Source: Parvibaculum sp. (GTDB taxonomy: Bacteria; Pseudomonadota; Alphaproteobacteria; Parvibaculales; Parvibaculaceae). From it: 64,000 nt of DNA. The position numbers and the translations under genes were made by a program. Position 1 is the stretch's first letter. Every line of letters starts with the position of its first letter. Shown in pieces: positions 61,704-64,000 of the stretch. The notes under the pieces were generated by a model. That model saw only the letters and a program-made list of their open reading frames with translations, was not told the origin of the DNA and ran no database searches. Where the stretch lies: NCBI RefSeq assembly GCF_019635935.1, contig NZ_JAHBYN010000001.1, positions 1,476,001 through 1,540,000 on the forward strand. The letters are read 5' to 3'.

Positions 61704-62621
61704 ATGAAGAATGTGTTGATCACGGGCGGCGCGGGATTTATCGGTGTCAATCTCACCGCGCATCTCGCCGCGCATGGCGGCTACGCCATTACGGTTCTCG
61801 ACAATGAGAGCATGGGCGACCGGCGGCATCTCGAACCCTTCGGCGTACGCTTCATTCACGGCGACATCTGCGACGATGCCGCGCTCGCGGCGGCGCTGGA
61901 CGGTCAGGAGGTCGTCGTCCATCTGGCCGCCGATACGCGCGTCATGGATTCGATCGACAATCCTGTTTTCAATTTCGAGGTCAACGCCGTCGGCAGCCTG
62001 AAGGTGCTCGAAGCCTGCCGCAAGCGGAACACGCCGCGCATGATCGCGGCATCGACCGGCGGCGCCATCATCGGCGAGGCCGAGCCGCCAGTCCATGAAG
62101 ACATGGTCGCAAGACCGCTCGCGCCCTACGGCGCGTCAAAGCTCGCCATGGAAGGCTATATGTCGGCCTATACCGGCGCTTACGGTATCGGATGTTGCGC
62201 GCTGCGCTTCTCCAATATTTATGGCCCTCGGTCTTTTCACAAGGGCAGCGTCGTCGCGCATTTTTTCAAGCAAATACTGGCCGGAAAAGAACTGATTGTT
62301 TATGGAGACGGGTCACAGGCCCGCGACTTTTTGTATATAGAAGATTTGGTTGACGGGGTACGCCGGGCAATGGAAAGTACCGCGGTGGGGGTTTATCAAC
62401 TCGGCAGCGGTTATCCGACGACGGTTAACGAGCTGCTGGGTGTCATGGGCAGCGTGGTGGGCCGGACAGACCTTCCGATCAAATTCGAAGGATTTCGTGC
62501 CGGCGAAATACACAGAACATGGTGCGAAATTTCGAGGGCACGCGCGGCCTTCGGCTTCGATCCGGCAACGTCGCTGAGCGACGGGCTGGAGCGCACATGG
62601 GCATGGTTCAACGCCCGCTGA
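61704..62621 (+). CDS. NAD-dependent nucleotide-sugar epimerase/dehydratase
   Basis: A 305-residue extended short-chain dehydrogenase. The NAD loop is GGAGFIGVN at the start, and the catalytic pair is Tyr-x3-Lys in APYGASKLAMEGY. The C-terminal half has YGDGSQARDFLYIEDLVDG, typical of GalE/WbpP-type UDP-sugar enzymes. A TTG at 61698 in the same frame is an alternative start. It probably makes or epimerises a UDP-sugar for the same glycan. It follows the GT2 gene directly. Confidence 0.9.
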   Translation: MKNVLITGGAGFIGVNLTAHLAAHGGYAITVLDNESMGDRRHLEPFGVRFIHGDICDDAALAAALDGQEVVVHLAADTRVMDSIDNPVFNFEVNAVGSLKVLEACRKRNTPRMIAASTGGAIIGEAEPPVHEDMVARPLAPYGASKLAMEGYMSAYTGAYGIGCCALRFSNIYGPRSFHKGSVVAHFFKQILAGKELIVYGDGSQARDFLYIEDLVDGVRRAMESTAVGVYQLGSGYPTTVNELLGVMGSVVGRTDLPIKFEGFRAGEIHRTWCEISRARAAFGFDPATSLSDGLERTWAWFNAR

Positions 62622-62711
62622 GCCGGGCGCGCCTGCGGGATGCCGGACCGGATCGCAAATCGAACCACAGGGGTGTGGTAGCCGGGTGTTTTCAGTGAAG
62701 AGGAATTTGTA

Positions 62712-63881
62712 ATGAAAATCGTTGTGTTGGGGGGCGATGGATTTTGCGGTTGGCCCGTTAGCCTGCATTTGTCCCAACGTGGTCACGACGTGATTATCGT
62801 CGACAACCTGTCGCGCAGAAATATCGACGTCGAGCTCGAGGTCGATTCATTGACGCCAATTCGCCCGCTGGGCGTCCGGCTCGCGGCATGGAAGGAATTG
62901 ACCGGCAAGGATATTCAGTTTCTGAATTTTACCGTTGGCGAGAACTACCATCGCCTGCTGACATTGATCCGCGAAGAACAGCCCGACGCGATCATTCACT
63001 TCGCCGAACAGCGCGCCGCGCCCTATTCGATGAAATCGTCGCGGCACAAGCGCTACACGGTCAACAACAATCTGAATTCCACGAACGATGTTCTGGCGGC
63101 GATCGTCGAGTCCGGCGTCAACGTTCATCTGGTGCATCTCGGCACCATGGGCGTCTATGGCTACGGCACCGCGGGCATGAAGATTCCCGAAGGCTACCTC
63201 AAGGTAAAGATCGAGACCGAGAACGGCGACCACGAACAGGAAATTCTCTATCCGGCCAATCCGGGCTCGATCTACCACATGACGAAGACGCAGGATCAGC
63301 TCTTCTTCCATTTCTACAACAAGAACGACGGTGTGCGGATTACCGACCTTCATCAGGGGATCGTCTGGGGAACGCAGACCGAGGAGACGTCGATGGACGA
63401 GCGTCTCATCAACCGCTTCGACTACGACGGCGACTACGGCACGGTGCTCAACCGCTTCCTGATGCAGGCCGCGGTCAACTATCCATTGACCGTGCACGGA
63501 ACGGGCGGGCAGACGCGCGCCTTCATCCACATCAAGGACACCTGCAAGTGCATCGAACTGGCGATCGAGAACCCGCCGCAGAACGGTGAGCGCGTCAGCA
63601 TCCTGAACCAGATGACCGAGACCCATCGTGTTCGCGACCTGGCCCAGATGATCGCCCAGATGACCGGCGCCGAAATCGCCTTTGTCGAGAACCCGCGAAA
63701 CGAAGCGGCGGAGAACGACCTGCATGTCGCCAACGACCGCTTCCTCGGCCTCGGCCTCAACCCCATCACCCTCGCGGAGGGGCTGATGGAAGAGGTGACC
63801 GAGATCGCCCGGAAATACGCCCATCGTTGCGACACGGCGAGAATTCCCTGCGTCTCCTACTGGAGCGCGCAGACGAACTGA
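62712..63881 (+). CDS. sqdB: UDP-sulfoquinovose synthase
   Basis: A 389-residue enzyme of the SqdB/SQD1 family, which combines UDP-glucose and sulfite to make UDP-sulfoquinovose. Signatures: GGDGFCGWPVSLHLSQRGHD, HFAEQRAAPYSMKSS, HLGTMGVYGYG (T145), Y188-x3-K192 in IYHMTKTQDQ, and a late GTGGQTRAFIHIKDT. UDP-sulfoquinovose feeds sulfolipid (SQDG) or sulfoquinovose-containing glycans. The usual partner SqdX or a glycosyltransferase would be needed; a gene starting at 63932 may be one. Next to two sulfotransferases it points to a strongly acidic surface molecule. Confidence 0.93.
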   Translation: MKIVVLGGDGFCGWPVSLHLSQRGHDVIIVDNLSRRNIDVELEVDSLTPIRPLGVRLAAWKELTGKDIQFLNFTVGENYHRLLTLIREEQPDAIIHFAEQRAAPYSMKSSRHKRYTVNNNLNSTNDVLAAIVESGVNVHLVHLGTMGVYGYGTAGMKIPEGYLKVKIETENGDHEQEILYPANPGSIYHMTKTQDQLFFHFYNKNDGVRITDLHQGIVWGTQTEETSMDERLINRFDYDGDYGTVLNRFLMQAAVNYPLTVHGTGGQTRAFIHIKDTCKCIELAIENPPQNGERVSILNQMTETHRVRDLAQMIAQMTGAEIAFVENPRNEAAENDLHVANDRFLGLGLNPITLAEGLMEEVTEIARKYAHRCDTARIPCVSYWSAQTN

Positions 63882-63931
63882 TCCGGCCGCGGGTGCGCAC
63901 GGAACGAAAATCGGAGCGGGAGTTCGACTTC

Positions 63932-64000
63932 ATGCCGGTAAGAGCGGAGTTCGAAAAATATCGGCCTCTGCTGAACCGGCTGACGGCCGCCTCGGCGGAT
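63932..64000 (+). CDS. Start of an open frame running off the window
   Basis: An ATG at 63932 opens a frame (MPVRAEFEKYRPLLNRLTAA...) that is open to the window edge, 23 codons. GGAGCGGG lies upstream at 63913-63920. It starts 50 bases after sqdB, so it is probably the next gene of the operon, and a glycosyltransferase or sulfolipid synthase would be expected, but too little is visible to say. Confidence 0.5.
   Translation, partial: MPVRAEFEKYRPLLNRLTAASAD

Overview
This 64 kb window is high-GC, gene-dense, double-membraned bacterial chromosome. The content points to a free-living alphaproteobacterium: a ChrR-type ECF sigma/anti-sigma pair with its typical flavoprotein target genes, a guanidine/urea-carboxylase operon, CtaG, PPK2, TonB receptors, and short GC-rich palindromes of the kind scattered through alphaproteobacterial genomes. 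Parvibaculaceae or another Hyphomicrobiales-like lineage is only my guess. No rRNA, tRNA, insertion sequence, CRISPR array or intact prophage was seen.

Layout. 1-5 kb: envelope trafficking genes (end of an RND/MMPL exporter, a LolA-like periplasmic protein, two outer-membrane barrels). 4.8-8.8 kb: a site-2 protease and the ADP-heptose genes gmhA, hldE and gmhB for LPS core. 8.8-18.7 kb, minus strand: a seven-gene operon (ABC importer, two DUF1989 proteins, biotin carboxylase, allophanate hydrolase). It is preceded by a guanidine-I riboswitch, a hairpin that looks like its terminator, and a consensus-like sigma-54 promoter. It is therefore best read as guanidine import and nitrogen assimilation rather than plain urea use. 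18.9-31 kb: mixed housekeeping genes (aldose epimerase, rhomboid, CtaG, a TonB receptor, cardiolipin synthase, small membrane proteins, GST, alcohol dehydrogenase, SemiSWEET, an acyl-CoA dehydrogenase pair). 31-37 kb: a GGDEF/EAL protein, then a divergent stress module in which an ECF sigma/ChrR pair faces a flavoprotein-DUF1365 operon, with matching ECF-type promoters pointing both ways. 37-43 kb: a ZnuD-like zinc receptor with a possible Zur box, PPK2, RlmJ and an MFS permease.

42.4-45 kb is a repeat-rich, atypical stretch: a low-complexity GCGTCT-type block, six hairpin repeats and an AT-richer orphan gene. 45-52.6 kb holds an aldehyde dehydrogenase, a GMC oxidoreductase with a small partner, MtgA, and the mtnBDC part of methionine salvage. 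52.7-64 kb is a surface-glycan region: a winged-helix regulator, an RgpF-type protein with a degenerate WbsX-like half, a DUF2793/beta-helix protein, two sulfotransferases (one fused to a coiled coil, two short repeats and half of a GT-B glycosyltransferase), a GT2 enzyme, a sugar epimerase and a UDP-sulfoquinovose synthase. This suggests a sulfated and/or sulfonated cell-surface glycan or glycolipid and is the best candidate here for an undescribed system.
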